Origin: Azospirillum oleiclasticum
GTDB taxonomy: Bacteria; Pseudomonadota; Alphaproteobacteria; Azospirillales; Azospirillaceae
Length of the DNA: 64,000 nucleotides
Assembly (NCBI RefSeq): GCF_013423485.1
Contig: NZ_JABFFR010000001.1
Location: 372,001-436,000 of the forward strand
Reading direction: 5' to 3'
Below are positions 19,022-27,650 of the stretch, piece by piece. The position numbers and the translations under genes are program-made. The first letter of the stretch is position 1. Each line of letters starts with the position of its first letter. The notes under the pieces were generated by a model that ran no database searches, was not told where the DNA came from, and saw only the letters and a program-made list of their open reading frames with translations.

Positions 19022-20160
19022 GCGCGGGCGATTGGGTGACCATGCTTGCCATGGCGGTGCTGGGGCTGGCGCTGCTTCCTCTGACGATGACGATCCTCAA
19101 CCTTCCGTTCTACCGGGCGCCGCGCGGGCGGCTTCCGGCAGGCAGCGCGGTGTCGGTGCTGATCCCGGCGCGCAACGAGGAGGCGACCATCGCCCGCGCG
19201 CTGGACGCGGCGCTCGCCAACCGCGACGTGGCGCTGGAGGTCGTCGTGCTGGACGACCATTCCACCGACCGTACCGCCGACATCGTGCGGGCGTACGCCG
19301 CCCGTGATCCGCGTGTACGGCTGGAAGGAGCACCGCCGCTGCCGCCGGGCTGGTCGGGCAAGCAGCACGCCTGTCAGGCGCTGGCCGACCTTGCCCGCCA
19401 CGACATCCTGCTGTTCCAGGACGCCGATGTGCGGCTGGCGCCGGACGCCGTCGGCCGGGCCGCAGGGTTCCTCGTGGCGAGCGGTGCCGGGCTGGCGAGC
19501 GGATTTCCGCGGCAGGAGACGGGGACGCTGGCGGAAGCGCTGGTGGTGCCGCAGATCCACACGCTGCTGCTTGGCTATCTGCCCATGGCGGGGCTGCGCT
19601 TCACGCGCCATCCTGGTTTCGGCGCCGCCTGCGGGCAGTTCATCCTGGTGCGGCGCGACGCCTACGAGCGGGCCGGGGGGCATGTGGCCATAAAGCGCTC
19701 CCTGCATGACGGCGTGACCCTGCCGCGTGCCTTCCGCCGGGTGGGCATCGCTACCCGGCTGTTCGACGCGACGGACCTCGCCACCTGCCGCATGTACCGG
19801 GGCTTCGCCGAGGTCTGGGACGGCTTCTCGAAAAACGCGACCGAGGGCATGGCGACACCGGTGGCGCTGCCGGTGTGGACGGTCCTGCTGGGCGGGGGGC
19901 ATATCCTGCCCTGGCTGCTGCTCTTGGCGGGGTTGGTCTGGCCGCTGCCTGCGGAGGCGCTCAGCGCCGCGGCGGCGGGTGCACTCGCCACCACCTCCCT
20001 GCGCATAGGTCTGGCGTTGCGATTCCGTCAGAGCCTGGCCGGTGCGCTGCTCCACCCGGCTGGTGTCGCGACCATGCTGGCGATCCAGTGGAACGCCCTG
20101 CTGCGCGCCCGTCGCGGCCGGCCGGCGACCTGGCGCGGGCGTGCCTACCCGTCCGGTTGA
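19018..20160 (+). CDS. Family 2 glycosyltransferase, CrtQ-like
   Basis: This 380-residue membrane glycosyltransferase has an N-terminal TM (about 7-28) and a GT-A domain with SVLIPARNEEATIARAL, VVLDDHSTDRT and a DxD-type LLFQDADVRL. The acceptor region includes GFGAACGQFILVRRDAY, and C-terminal hydrophobic helices span about 285-360. The layout matches CrtQ of the staphyloxanthin pathway, which glucosylates the diaponeurosporenoic acid carboxyl group. The start at 19018 overlaps the acyltransferase stop. It is the last gene of the carotenoid operon. The exact sugar and acceptor are not readable from sequence. Confidence 0.85.
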   Translation: MSAGDWVTMLAMAVLGLALLPLTMTILNLPFYRAPRGRLPAGSAVSVLIPARNEEATIARALDAALANRDVALEVVVLDDHSTDRTADIVRAYAARDPRVRLEGAPPLPPGWSGKQHACQALADLARHDILLFQDADVRLAPDAVGRAAGFLVASGAGLASGFPRQETGTLAEALVVPQIHTLLLGYLPMAGLRFTRHPGFGAACGQFILVRRDAYERAGGHVAIKRSLHDGVTLPRAFRRVGIATRLFDATDLATCRMYRGFAEVWDGFSKNATEGMATPVALPVWTVLLGGGHILPWLLLLAGLVWPLPAEALSAAAAGALATTSLRIGLALRFRQSLAGALLHPAGVATMLAIQWNALLRARRGRPATWRGRAYPSG

Positions 20161-20208
20161 GCGTCTGCTAGGCTTCGTCCCGGTGCAACGCAGGGGGAGT
20201 GGCGGCGG

Positions 20209-21078
20209 ATGGCGCGCATTACGTTGGACGAGGTCAATGGTCTGGACGCGGCGGGTTTCGTCGCGCGCTTCGGCGGCATTGCCGAACATTCCCCCTGGGT
20301 GGCGGAACGTGCCGCCGCCGCCCGTCCGTTCGACACGTTGACGGCCTTCCACGCCGCCATGACCTCCGCCATCGCGGCGGCCGACGAGGCGACGCAGCGG
20401 ATGTTCCTCCGCGCGCATCCCGATCTGGCGGGGCGGGCGGCGGTGGCCGGCGAGTTGACGGCGGCGTCCAACGTTGAACAGGCCGCGGCTGGGCTCGACC
20501 GGCTGACGCCGGCGGAGATGGCGCGCTTCCAGGACCTGAACGGCCGTTATGCCGCGCGCTTCGGCTTCCCCTTCATCATGGCGGTCCGCCACGCCGACAA
20601 GCACGCGATCCTCGCCGCCTTCGACCGCCGCGTCCGCAACGATCCCGCGGCCGAGATCGCCACCGCCCTGGCCGAGGTGGGCAAGATCCTGTGGATGCGC
20701 CTGCTCGACGCGGTGGTGCCCAAGCCCTGTGGGCGGCTGACGGTGCATGTGCTGGATACCGCATCGGGCTGTCCGGCGCCGGGCATGGTGATCGAGCTTC
20801 TGCGCCTTGCACCCACGCCGGTGCGGCTGAAGACCTTCGTCACCAACGCCGACGGGCGGCTCGACGGTCCGGCCCTGGCGGGGGCCGAACTGGAAGCCGG
20901 CTCCTATGAGCTGCTGTTCCACGCCGGACCCTATTTCGCGGCCGCCGGCAACGCGCTGTCGGCACCACCTTTCCTCGACCGCATCCCGATCCGTTTCGGG
21001 GTCGCCAACCCGGAGCAGCACTACCACGTGCCGCTTCTCGTCTCCCCCTGGTCCTACTCAACCTACCGGGGTAGCTGA
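20209..21078 (+). CDS. uraD-uraH: Bifunctional OHCU decarboxylase / 5-hydroxyisourate hydrolase (UraD-UraH fusion)
   Basis: This is a 289-residue fusion of the two enzymes that follow uricase. Residues 1-172 are UraD, with catalytic H70 in the HPDLAGR motif, SNVEQ, and [10 protein letters not shown]. They decarboxylate OHCU to S-allantoin. Residues 175-289 are the transthyretin-like UraH, with H180 in [16 protein letters not shown], a terminal HYHVPLL segment and the diagnostic C-terminal YRGS. They hydrolyse 5-hydroxyisourate. The fusion order is the reverse of the reaction order. No uricase or allantoinase gene is adjacent. A GGGGGAG element precedes the ATG. Confidence 0.93.
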   Translation: MARITLDEVNGLDAAGFVARFGGIAEHSPWVAERAAAARPFDTLTAFHAAMTSAIAAADEATQRMFLRAHPDLAGRAAVAGELTAASNVEQAAAGLDRLTPAEMARFQDLNGRYAARFGFPFIMAVRHADKHAILAAFDRRVRNDPAAEIATALAEVGKILWMRLLDAVVPKPCGRLTVHVLDTASGCPAPGMVIELLRLAPTPVRLKTFVTNADGRLDGPALAGAELEAGSYELLFHAGPYFAAAGNALSAPPFLDRIPIRFGVANPEQHYHVPLLVSPWSYSTYRGS

Positions 21079-21390
21079 GCTCCATGAAGCGCCACCTTGG
21101 CATTAGCGGCAATTGCAATGGATATCGGGGTGTGTACATGATAGATTGAATCGTCGAATGATCGCCGTCGACACAGTTTGCCGATTGCGTCAATCGTGCA
21201 ACTGCAGGGAAACTTCATTGATCCAGCGGATCGACTTCGTGAATGAAGCTCAGGAAACAATGAAGCCTCCCTCCCCAAAGATTTGGGTGTTGTGCCACAA
21301 GCTTCATCTTAGGGTCTTCGTTGGTGGCAGCGGCCATGGCGTGTTCCGGCTTGGCGATCGTGGCGCCCGGTCTTTGGCGGAGCCCGTCGC
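21079..21390 (+). other. Intergenic region before hybrid kinase
   Basis: No convincing gene lies in these 312 bases, which are noticeably less GC-rich than their surroundings. The heptamer ATGAAGC or its complement recurs several times (near 21083, 21243, 21259 and 21301). A CTTCATT / AATGAAG inverted pair is spaced by about 25 bases (21210-21248). The region probably carries the promoter and regulatory sites of the kinase at 21391. No clear -35/-10 pair was found. Confidence 0.4.
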
Positions 21391-24300
21391 ATGAGTCTGC
21401 TGCACCGGCTCGTGCTTTTGCTTGGCATTGCGGTTCTGCCCTTGCTGGCCGTGGAGGTGCGCAACGAGTTCGAGCTGCGAACCGATCGGATCCGCGAAAT
21501 ACACCAGACCGCACGTCATTACCTGTCGCTGATCGAGGCCGAGCAGGAGCGGCTGGTCGACACCATCCGGCAGGTGTTGGCGACGCTGGTGCAGACCAAC
21601 GCCTTCCGCAACGGGCTGGAGCCGGAATGCGGCGGGTTGCTCAATCGTCTCCGTCCATCCTATCCCGATTACATCGATTTCTTCGCCGCCGATGCCGATG
21701 GGATCATCCGCTGCGGCACGCAGCGGGAAGCCATCGGCGTCAGCATCAGCGACCGCGCCCATTTCCGCGAGGCATTGGCGTCCGGCAATTTCGTGATTGG
21801 CGAACGGATCGCGCGGCGCGTGGTTTCGGGGCTTGCTCTTCCCTTCGCGCTGCCGATCCGGGGCGATGACGGGATGGTTCGTGGCATGGCGACCGCCACT
21901 CTGGACACCGAGTGGCTGACACGCTTCCTGAACGCCAAGCCGTTGCCACCGGGCGGGTCCTTTCTGCTGGCCGACCGGTCCGGCACAGTGCTGGCGCACG
22001 CGCCTGCCGACGGGATGGGTCGTGCCCTGCTGCCCGCGCTCCGCCAGCATCTGAACGCCGCGGCCCCCGGCACGATCGAAGTGACGGACGATGCGAGCGG
22101 GCGTGTCCATGTGGTCGCCTTCAGCCCGGTCGGTGCCGGGCAGGAGGACCTGTTCATGGCCGTGTCGATCGACAAGGAGGCGGCGCTCCAACCCATCGAC
22201 GCGGCGATGCAGCGTTCGATCGCGATGATCGGCGCGATCGCGGGCACCACGCTGCTGCTGGTCCTGTGGGGTGGCACGCGGCTGCTGCGTCGGCCTGTCG
22301 AGGCGCTGGTGGCGGCGACCGAGCGCTGGCGCGGGGGGGATCTGTCCGCCCGTTCCGGGCTGGACCATGACCGGTCGGAAATCGGCACGCTGGGGCGCGC
22401 CTTCGACGCCATGGCCGATGACCTTCAGGCCAAGGCCGTGATCGAGAGGGAGGTGCACGCGCTCGCCCACCGGATGGCGGATGTGCTGGGGGCCACCACC
22501 GACGGCGTGTTCGAGATCGACGCCGACTGGCGCATCACCTTCATGAACGACCGGGCGCGCTTCCTGATCGCCGATGGCCGCGACCTCACCGGTCGCCGGT
22601 TGCTGGACGCCTTTCCCGAGGCCGAGGGCACGGTCTTCACCGAACGTTATCGGTATGCGATGGAGAGTGGCGAGCCGGTCGAGTTCGAGGGGTACTTCGC
22701 GCCACTCGATTCCTGGTACAGCATACGGGCCTTTCCCACGCTGGGCGGGCTGGCGGTGTTCTTCCAGGACATCACCGCCCGGCGCGCCGGGGAGGAGGCG
22801 CTGGAGCGCGCCAATCTGGAGAAATCGGAACTTCTGGCCCAGCTCAACGCCTTGTTGGAGAACGCCCCCGTCGGCTTCGCTTTCTTCGATCGCGACCATC
22901 GGTTCCTGAGGGTGAACGCACCCATGGGCGCGCTGACCGGCCTGCCGCCGCGCGACCACATCGGCCGGCACCTGCGGGAGATTGCGCCGATCGACGCCCA
23001 GGCGGCGTTGCCCGCCATCGACCGGGTCTTCGCCACCGGGGAAGCTGCCCGCGACCGCGAGCTGGTGGCCGCCGGAGCCGGCGGGGACCGACCACGCCAC
23101 TGGATGGCCGGCTATTTCCCGGTGCGCGCGCAGGGGCAGGTGACCGCGGTCGGGCTGATGCTGACCGACATCACCGGCATCCGCCAGGCCGAGGTGGAGC
23201 GCGAGCGCAGCGACATGCGGTTCCGCTCCATGTTCGAGCAGGCCGCCGTGGGCATCGAGCTTCTGGATGCCGACGGACGGCTGCTGGAAGTCAACGAAAA
23301 GCTGTGTTCCATCTTCGGCGTCGGCACGGGCGACGATCTGCTGGGCCGGACCTGGGAGGAGCTCACCGATCCCGAGGATGTCGGCCGGGAGCGCCCGCTG
23401 ATCGCATCCCTGTTCGCCGGCACGCTGCCCAGCTACGCCCTGGAGAAGCGCTACCGGCGTAGGGGCGGTGACCGGGTGTGGGTGCGCGTCACGTCGTCCC
23501 TGCTGCGGGGCGTGTCCCGCGAGTCCGCCCGCCGCATCTCCATCGTCGAGGACATCACCGACCGCAAGGGCATTGAGGAGGCGCTGCGTGCTGCCAAGGA
23601 CGAAGCGGAACGCGCCAACCTCGCCAAGACCAAGTTCCTGGCCGCCACCAGCCATGATCTGCGTCAGCCCTTGCAGTCCATGTTCTTCTTCACCGCGGCG
23701 CTGGCCAACCAGGTGAACACCGAGCGGGCGCGGACGGCGCTGCTTCACCTGGAGCGCGGGCTGGACGCCATGAAGGGGCTGCTCGACAGCCTGCTCGACG
23801 TGTCGCGTCTGGATGCCGGCATGATCGTGCCGCAGATCGAGGAATTCGATGTTTCCGGAACCATCGACCACATCGCCGCGGCCTACGGGCCGGTGGCGCT
23901 GGGCAAGCGGCTGCGCTGGTCGGTGGATGCCTGCCCGGTCGTGGTGCGCAGCGACCGCGCGCTGCTGGAGCGCCTGCTGCGCAATCTGGTCGAGAACGCC
24001 TTGCGCTACACCGAGGAGGGCGTGGTGTCGATCCATTGCCGTACCGACGGGGCAATGGTGCGCATCACCGTCGCCGACACCGGGATCGGCATCCCGCCCG
24101 AGCAGCTGGAACTGATCTTCGAGGAGTTCCACCAGATCGGCAATCCGGAACGGGACCGGACACAGGGCCTAGGGCTCGGTCTCGCCATCGTGCGCCGGCT
24201 GGCCCGGCTTCTCGACCATCCCGTCACCGTGCGATCGGAGCCGGGCCGGGGGTCGGAGTTCGAGGTGTCCGTCCCGCTGGGCCAGGCGCTGAAGGCGGCA

Positions 24301-24720
24301 CCGGAGGAGAGTGGCTCCACCCCGGCCGAGCGCACCGGCCAGGGACGCATCGCGGCGTTGGTGGACGACGACGCGATCGTCCTGATGGGGCTGCACGCCA
24401 TCCTCAGCGAGTGGGGATACCGCGTGATTTCCGCCGGGTCGGCCGATCTGCTGCTGGACCGGCTGGCGGAACAGGATGTGCGGCCGGACATCGTCATCGC
24501 GGACTACCGCCTGCGCGAGGGCCGGGTCGGGACGGAGGCGGTCCTGCGGGTGCGTGAACGATTCGCTGACAACGGGCTGCCCGGCATCATCCTGACCGGA
24601 GAGACGGGCGCGGACTGCCACATCGACGCGGCGCGGCATGGCTGTCGCGTTGTCCATAAGCCGGTGACGCCCCGCCAGCTCACCGCGGCGCTGGAGCAGC
24701 ACTTCGACGGACGCGACTGA
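21391..24720 (+). CDS. Cache/PAS hybrid sensor histidine kinase with receiver domain
   Basis: This 1109-residue membrane kinase has TM1 at about 5-22, a periplasmic double-Cache-like sensor (25-270), TM2 at about 276-296 and HAMP (297-350). Three PAS domains follow (about 363-465, 485-600, 608-725). HisKA carries H755 in AATSHDLRQPLQSM, then come an ATPase domain (GLGLGLAIVRRLARLL) and a C-terminal receiver with acceptor D1038 (IVIADYRLREG). The HDLRQP form of the H-box marks a recognisable subfamily of hybrid kinases. No response regulator gene lies beside it, so its output is unknown. The ligand is presumably a small periplasmic molecule. Confidence 0.92.
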   Translation: MSLLHRLVLLLGIAVLPLLAVEVRNEFELRTDRIREIHQTARHYLSLIEAEQERLVDTIRQVLATLVQTNAFRNGLEPECGGLLNRLRPSYPDYIDFFAADADGIIRCGTQREAIGVSISDRAHFREALASGNFVIGERIARRVVSGLALPFALPIRGDDGMVRGMATATLDTEWLTRFLNAKPLPPGGSFLLADRSGTVLAHAPADGMGRALLPALRQHLNAAAPGTIEVTDDASGRVHVVAFSPVGAGQEDLFMAVSIDKEAALQPIDAAMQRSIAMIGAIAGTTLLLVLWGGTRLLRRPVEALVAATERWRGGDLSARSGLDHDRSEIGTLGRAFDAMADDLQAKAVIEREVHALAHRMADVLGATTDGVFEIDADWRITFMNDRARFLIADGRDLTGRRLLDAFPEAEGTVFTERYRYAMESGEPVEFEGYFAPLDSWYSIRAFPTLGGLAVFFQDITARRAGEEALERANLEKSELLAQLNALLENAPVGFAFFDRDHRFLRVNAPMGALTGLPPRDHIGRHLREIAPIDAQAALPAIDRVFATGEAARDRELVAAGAGGDRPRHWMAGYFPVRAQGQVTAVGLMLTDITGIRQAEVERERSDMRFRSMFEQAAVGIELLDADGRLLEVNEKLCSIFGVGTGDDLLGRTWEELTDPEDVGRERPLIASLFAGTLPSYALEKRYRRRGGDRVWVRVTSSLLRGVSRESARRISIVEDITDRKGIEEALRAAKDEAERANLAKTKFLAATSHDLRQPLQSMFFFTAALANQVNTERARTALLHLERGLDAMKGLLDSLLDVSRLDAGMIVPQIEEFDVSGTIDHIAAAYGPVALGKRLRWSVDACPVVVRSDRALLERLLRNLVENALRYTEEGVVSIHCRTDGAMVRITVADTGIGIPPEQLELIFEEFHQIGNPERDRTQGLGLGLAIVRRLARLLDHPVTVRSEPGRGSEFEVSVPLGQALKAAPEESGSTPAERTGQGRIAALVDDDAIVLMGLHAILSEWGYRVISAGSADLLLDRLAEQDVRPDIVIADYRLREGRVGTEAVLRVRERFADNGLPGIILTGETGADCHIDAARHGCRVVHKPVTPRQLTAALEQHFDGRD

Positions 24721-24726
24721 TTCGTG

Positions 24727-25014
24727 TCAGGGAGCGGTCTCCGCCTCCGCCTCCGCGGGGACCGGTGTCGTCACCGCGCGCCGTCCGGCCTCGGTCAGGC
24801 GGCAGACCAGCCAGTCCGGCTTCAGGGGATTGGCGAACCAACGCTCCGCCCAGCCGTTCTCCAAGCAGCAGCGGATGGTCTGCGGGTTGACGCGCTGGCC
24901 GTGCTCGTCGAACAGCGGCAGCTTGCCGCCGGCTTGGCGAAGACCGCGGCGCAGCCACGCCGCCTGCCGCTCGGAAGGCACCCGGCGCGGGCCGGCGGAA
25001 CGAGAGGCGGACAT
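24727..25014 (-). CDS. Hypothetical small basic protein, possible winged-helix
   Basis: This 95-residue protein converges on the kinase gene. The central part (about 38-82: NPQTIRCCLENGWAERWF, WLVCRLTEAGRRAV) resembles the recognition helix and wing of MarR- or PadR-like winged-helix folds, where LTEAGR is common. It is too short for a complete classical regulator. No family was assigned with confidence. The final 12 residues are a low-complexity PAEAEAE tail. Its promoter region faces that of cutA. Confidence 0.6.
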   Translation of the reverse strand: MSASRSAGPRRVPSERQAAWLRRGLRQAGGKLPLFDEHGQRVNPQTIRCCLENGWAERWFANPLKPDWLVCRLTEAGRRAVTTPVPAEAEAETAP

Positions 25015-25097
25015 GGAGACCACCGCACAGTTGTGGGAAAACCGTGACATCCTAACCGCAAAACGGAACGCCCGCACCCGGATCGAAGGACGCAGCC

Positions 25098-25418
25098 ATG
25101 ATCCCCACATTCGTGTACATGACCGCCGGCACGCGCGAGGAGGCGGAGCGCATCGGCCGGGCACTGGTCGAGGAGAGGCTCGCCGCCTGCGTCAACATCC
25201 TGCCGGGGATGCTCTCCGTCTACCGCTGGAAGGGGGCGGTGGAGCAGGCCGAGGAGGTGGTGCTCCTCGCCAAGACCCGCCGTTCCAACTTCACGGCGCT
25301 GGCGGAACGGGTGCGGGCGCTGCACAGCTACGAGGTGCCCTGCATCGTCGAGCTGCCGCTGGGGCAGGGGGACGCTCCCTATCTCGACTGGATCGCGGCG
25401 GAAACCGACCTCGGTTAG
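25098..25418 (+). CDS. cutA: Divalent-cation tolerance protein CutA
   Basis: This 106-residue protein matches CutA across its length: ERIGRALVEERLAACVNILP, YRWKGAVEQAEEVVLLAKT, HSYEVPCIVELPLGQG and YLDWIAAET. CutA forms a stable trimer with a ferredoxin-like fold similar to PII proteins. Its link to copper tolerance is historical and the physiological role is still debated. The gene stands alone, divergent from the small gene at 24727. Confidence 0.95.
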   Translation: MIPTFVYMTAGTREEAERIGRALVEERLAACVNILPGMLSVYRWKGAVEQAEEVVLLAKTRRSNFTALAERVRALHSYEVPCIVELPLGQGDAPYLDWIAAETDLG

Positions 25419-25433
25419 GCCGGCCGGTCGCAT

Positions 25434-25448
25434 GCCCGCCATGCGGGC
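25434..25448 (+). terminator. Short hairpin after cutA
   Basis: A perfect GCCCGC / GCGGGC stem with a 3-base loop lies 15 bp after the cutA stop. No T-run follows, so it may be a weak or Rho-assisted terminator. Confidence 0.3.
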
Positions 25449-25518
25449 GCGGCAGTGGACCGGGCCGCGGCGGGCGTGAGACCGTTCGTGGTCATTCATC
25501 CAGGATCGGAGATGTTCC

Positions 25519-26745
25519 ATGGGCGACAGATCCGCCCGGCTCGCGGTCGGCTTCTCCTGGGCCGGTCACACCATCATGCATCTGGTGGCCGCCCTCTATC
25601 TCACCGTCGTGCTGGCGCTGGAGAAGGAGTGGGGCCTGTCCTACGACGAGCTGATCCGGCTGTGGACGGTGGGCGCGCTGCTCATCGGGCTTGGCGCGCC
25701 GCTGGCCGGCTGGCTGGGCGACCGCTGGAGCGAGAACGGGATGATGGCGGTCTTCTTCCTGATGACCGGGGCCGGCGCGATCGGCTGCGGCCTGGCCCGC
25801 AATCCCGACGAGCTGTGGCTGGCACTTGCGGTGCTGGGGCTGGGCGCTTCCATCTACCACCCCGTCAGCATGTCGGTGGTGGTGCGCAACGCCACCGACC
25901 GCGGTAAGGCCATGGGCTGGCTGGGCATCTTCGGGACGGTCGGCATCGCCTGCGCGGGCATCACCGCCGGCGCCCTGACCGATCTCGCCGGCTGGCGCGC
26001 TGCCTTCCTGGTTCCGGGTGCGGTGTGCGCCGCCTTCGGCGTGGCGCTCACCGTGCTGATGCTGACCGGTGTGGTGTACGACCGCGAGGGCGACCGCAAG
26101 CCGCAGGCCGCGCCGAGCCGTGGCGACGTCTACCGTGCCTTCATCGTTCTGTCGGTCACCATGGTCTGCGCCGGCCTCATGTTCAACGCCATGCAGGTGG
26201 TGCTGCCCAAGCTCTTCGAGCTGCGGCTGGATGGGCTGGTGGGGGAGGGCACGCTGGGCATCGGCGGGCTGGTCACGCTGGTCTACCTCGTCGCGGCGGT
26301 GCCGCAGCTGATCGGCGGGCATCTCGCCGACCGGTATCCGCTGAAGCGCATCTATCTGCTGTGCCTGATCGCCCAGGTGCCGCTGATGGCGTTGCTGGCG
26401 GTGGTCACCGGCATGCCTGTGGTGGCGGCGGCGGCGGCCGTGGTGATCTCCTCCCAGATCCAGATCCCGGCGGAGAACCTGCTGCTCGCGCGCTACACCC
26501 CGGCCCGTCACCGTGGGCTGGCCTTCGGGGCCAAGTTCGTCCTGTCCTTCGGGGCCGGACCGGTCGCGGTGCAGATGGCGGCTTGGTTCTACGAGCGCTT
26601 CACCGGTTTCGAGGCGCTGTACCTGACGTTGGCGGCGCTGGGCGTCGTGGCGGCGGCGGCGGCGGTGCTGCTTCCCGACGAAGGCGCCAAGGCGGCGGCA
26701 CCCGCGGTTCCGGCGATGCCGGCAACGGCTGCCGGCGGGGATTGA
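25519..26745 (+). CDS. Major facilitator superfamily transporter
   Basis: This 408-residue integral membrane protein has about 12 predicted helices and the MFS loop signature between helices 2 and 3 (APLAGWLGDRWSENG). A related motif in the second half reads GGHLADRYPLKRIYLL. The N-terminus MGDRSARLAVGFSWAGHTIMHLVAALYL resembles a subfamily of uncharacterised proton-linked transporters. The substrate is unknown. It is a single gene ending at a hairpin shared with the convergent SPOR gene. Confidence 0.88.
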   Translation: MGDRSARLAVGFSWAGHTIMHLVAALYLTVVLALEKEWGLSYDELIRLWTVGALLIGLGAPLAGWLGDRWSENGMMAVFFLMTGAGAIGCGLARNPDELWLALAVLGLGASIYHPVSMSVVVRNATDRGKAMGWLGIFGTVGIACAGITAGALTDLAGWRAAFLVPGAVCAAFGVALTVLMLTGVVYDREGDRKPQAAPSRGDVYRAFIVLSVTMVCAGLMFNAMQVVLPKLFELRLDGLVGEGTLGIGGLVTLVYLVAAVPQLIGGHLADRYPLKRIYLLCLIAQVPLMALLAVVTGMPVVAAAAAVVISSQIQIPAENLLLARYTPARHRGLAFGAKFVLSFGAGPVAVQMAAWFYERFTGFEALYLTLAALGVVAAAAAVLLPDEGAKAAAPAVPAMPATAAGGD

Positions 26746-26746
26746 G

Positions 26747-26764
26747 GGGCGGCGCCCGCCGCCC
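26747..26764. terminator. Bidirectional GC hairpin between convergent genes
   Basis: A perfect 8-bp stem GGGCGGCG / CGCCGCCC sits exactly in the 21-bp gap between the MFS gene and the convergent SPOR lipoprotein gene. It is likely a shared transcription terminator, although no clear T-run follows. Confidence 0.5.
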
Positions 26765-26766
26765 TC

Positions 26767-27561
26767 TTACAGAAGCGTTTCCAGGATCTGCGCGGTGAGG
26801 ACGCCGACCACCCCGGTCGGCGTTCCGGTCCGCGGATCGGCCAGCAGCCACGCATCGCCGATACCGCCGGCACGCGCCGTGCGCAGCTCGCGCATCGCAC
26901 CGTCCCGGTCGGCCGGGCGCAGCACCACCCGGTGCCGTTCGCGACCGAAAACATGCGCTTCCACGATCTCGACGTCCGAGCGGCCGAGGGTGTTGCGATG
27001 CCGCTCGGCCTGCTCGCGGCTGGTGAAGCTGCCCAGAACCACCATAAGGCTGGTGGTGCGCGATTCGACCGCGGGCTTTTCACGCACCGCGGGCGGGGTG
27101 TTGACGGCCGCAACCGTCCGCAAGGCGGTCCGTGGCTTCGGCTCCGGCAAGGGACCGGCCGGAACCCCGGCGTCCGTGATCCCGGCGGACGGAGCCGAGG
27201 CCAATTGGACCGGTGCCGGCAGCGGAGCGGGCAGTGGGGCCGGCTGCGGTTTCGTTGTCGGGGTGACGCTGGCCGTCGCCGCTCCGGGAGCGACATTCTG
27301 CACCTCGCGCGTCAACAGCGCCAGGAGCTGCGGCGGCGGCTCGTCCAGACAGAGACGACTCTCGTTGAGCAGGTTCAGGAGGCCGCAGTCCTGCCCGGCG
27401 GCGGCCGAGACGATGTGCTCCGTCGCCCCCTTGTTGGTGCGCAGCACCAGCACCGAATCGACATAGAGCGAGGCCATGGTGACGGCCACCGGGATGCCCG
27501 CGCACCCGGCCATCGTCAGGCTGGCGGCGGCGGCCAGCCCGATCTTCAGCGTCCTTCCCAT
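26767..27561 (-). CDS. SPOR-domain lipoprotein
   Basis: This 264-residue protein has a lipoprotein-like signal (GLAAAASLTMAGCAG, probable lipidated cysteine at about 20) and a middle domain with conserved cysteines. A proline-alanine linker follows (about 95-160). A SPOR-like domain of about 75 residues occupies 169-245 (TSLMVVLGSFTSREQAERH). SPOR domains bind septal peptidoglycan stripped of stem peptides, so a cell envelope role is likely. I chose the ATG at 27561, with GAAGGG 8 bases upstream. An in-frame ATG 21 bases earlier is possible. A large overlapping frame that continues upstream is an artefact over the next gene. Confidence 0.8.
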   Translation of the reverse strand: MGRTLKIGLAAAASLTMAGCAGIPVAVTMASLYVDSVLVLRTNKGATEHIVSAAAGQDCGLLNLLNESRLCLDEPPPQLLALLTREVQNVAPGAATASVTPTTKPQPAPLPAPLPAPVQLASAPSAGITDAGVPAGPLPEPKPRTALRTVAAVNTPPAVREKPAVESRTTSLMVVLGSFTSREQAERHRNTLGRSDVEIVEAHVFGRERHRVVLRPADRDGAMRELRTARAGGIGDAWLLADPRTGTPTGVVGVLTAQILETLL

Positions 27562-27610
27562 CGGCCACGCCCTTCGATCCATCGCGGGACTGCGCAAACC
27601 ATCCCACATC

Positions 27611-27638
27611 CGGAAACGATGCGCGAGCATCGTTTCCG
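27611..27638 (-). terminator. Perfect 12-bp hairpin with tetraloop after metY
   Basis: The arms CGGAAACGATGC and GCATCGTTTCCG pair perfectly around a 4-base loop. The + strand loop reads GCGA, a GNRA-type tetraloop. It lies 12 bp beyond the stop of the sulfhydrylase gene and 49 bp before the SPOR start. It most likely terminates or protects the upstream transcript. The absence of a T-run leaves a protein-binding palindrome possible. Confidence 0.6.
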
Positions 27639-27650
27639 AACGGTTAATGA

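Noticed and set aside
21134..21144. Partial match to the heptamer operator (TATCATGTAC on the minus strand) about 250 bp upstream of the hybrid kinase at 21391
   Set aside because: Only ten bases match one site, it lacks the adjacent repeats and is far from the start; it may be chance in an AT-richer gap.
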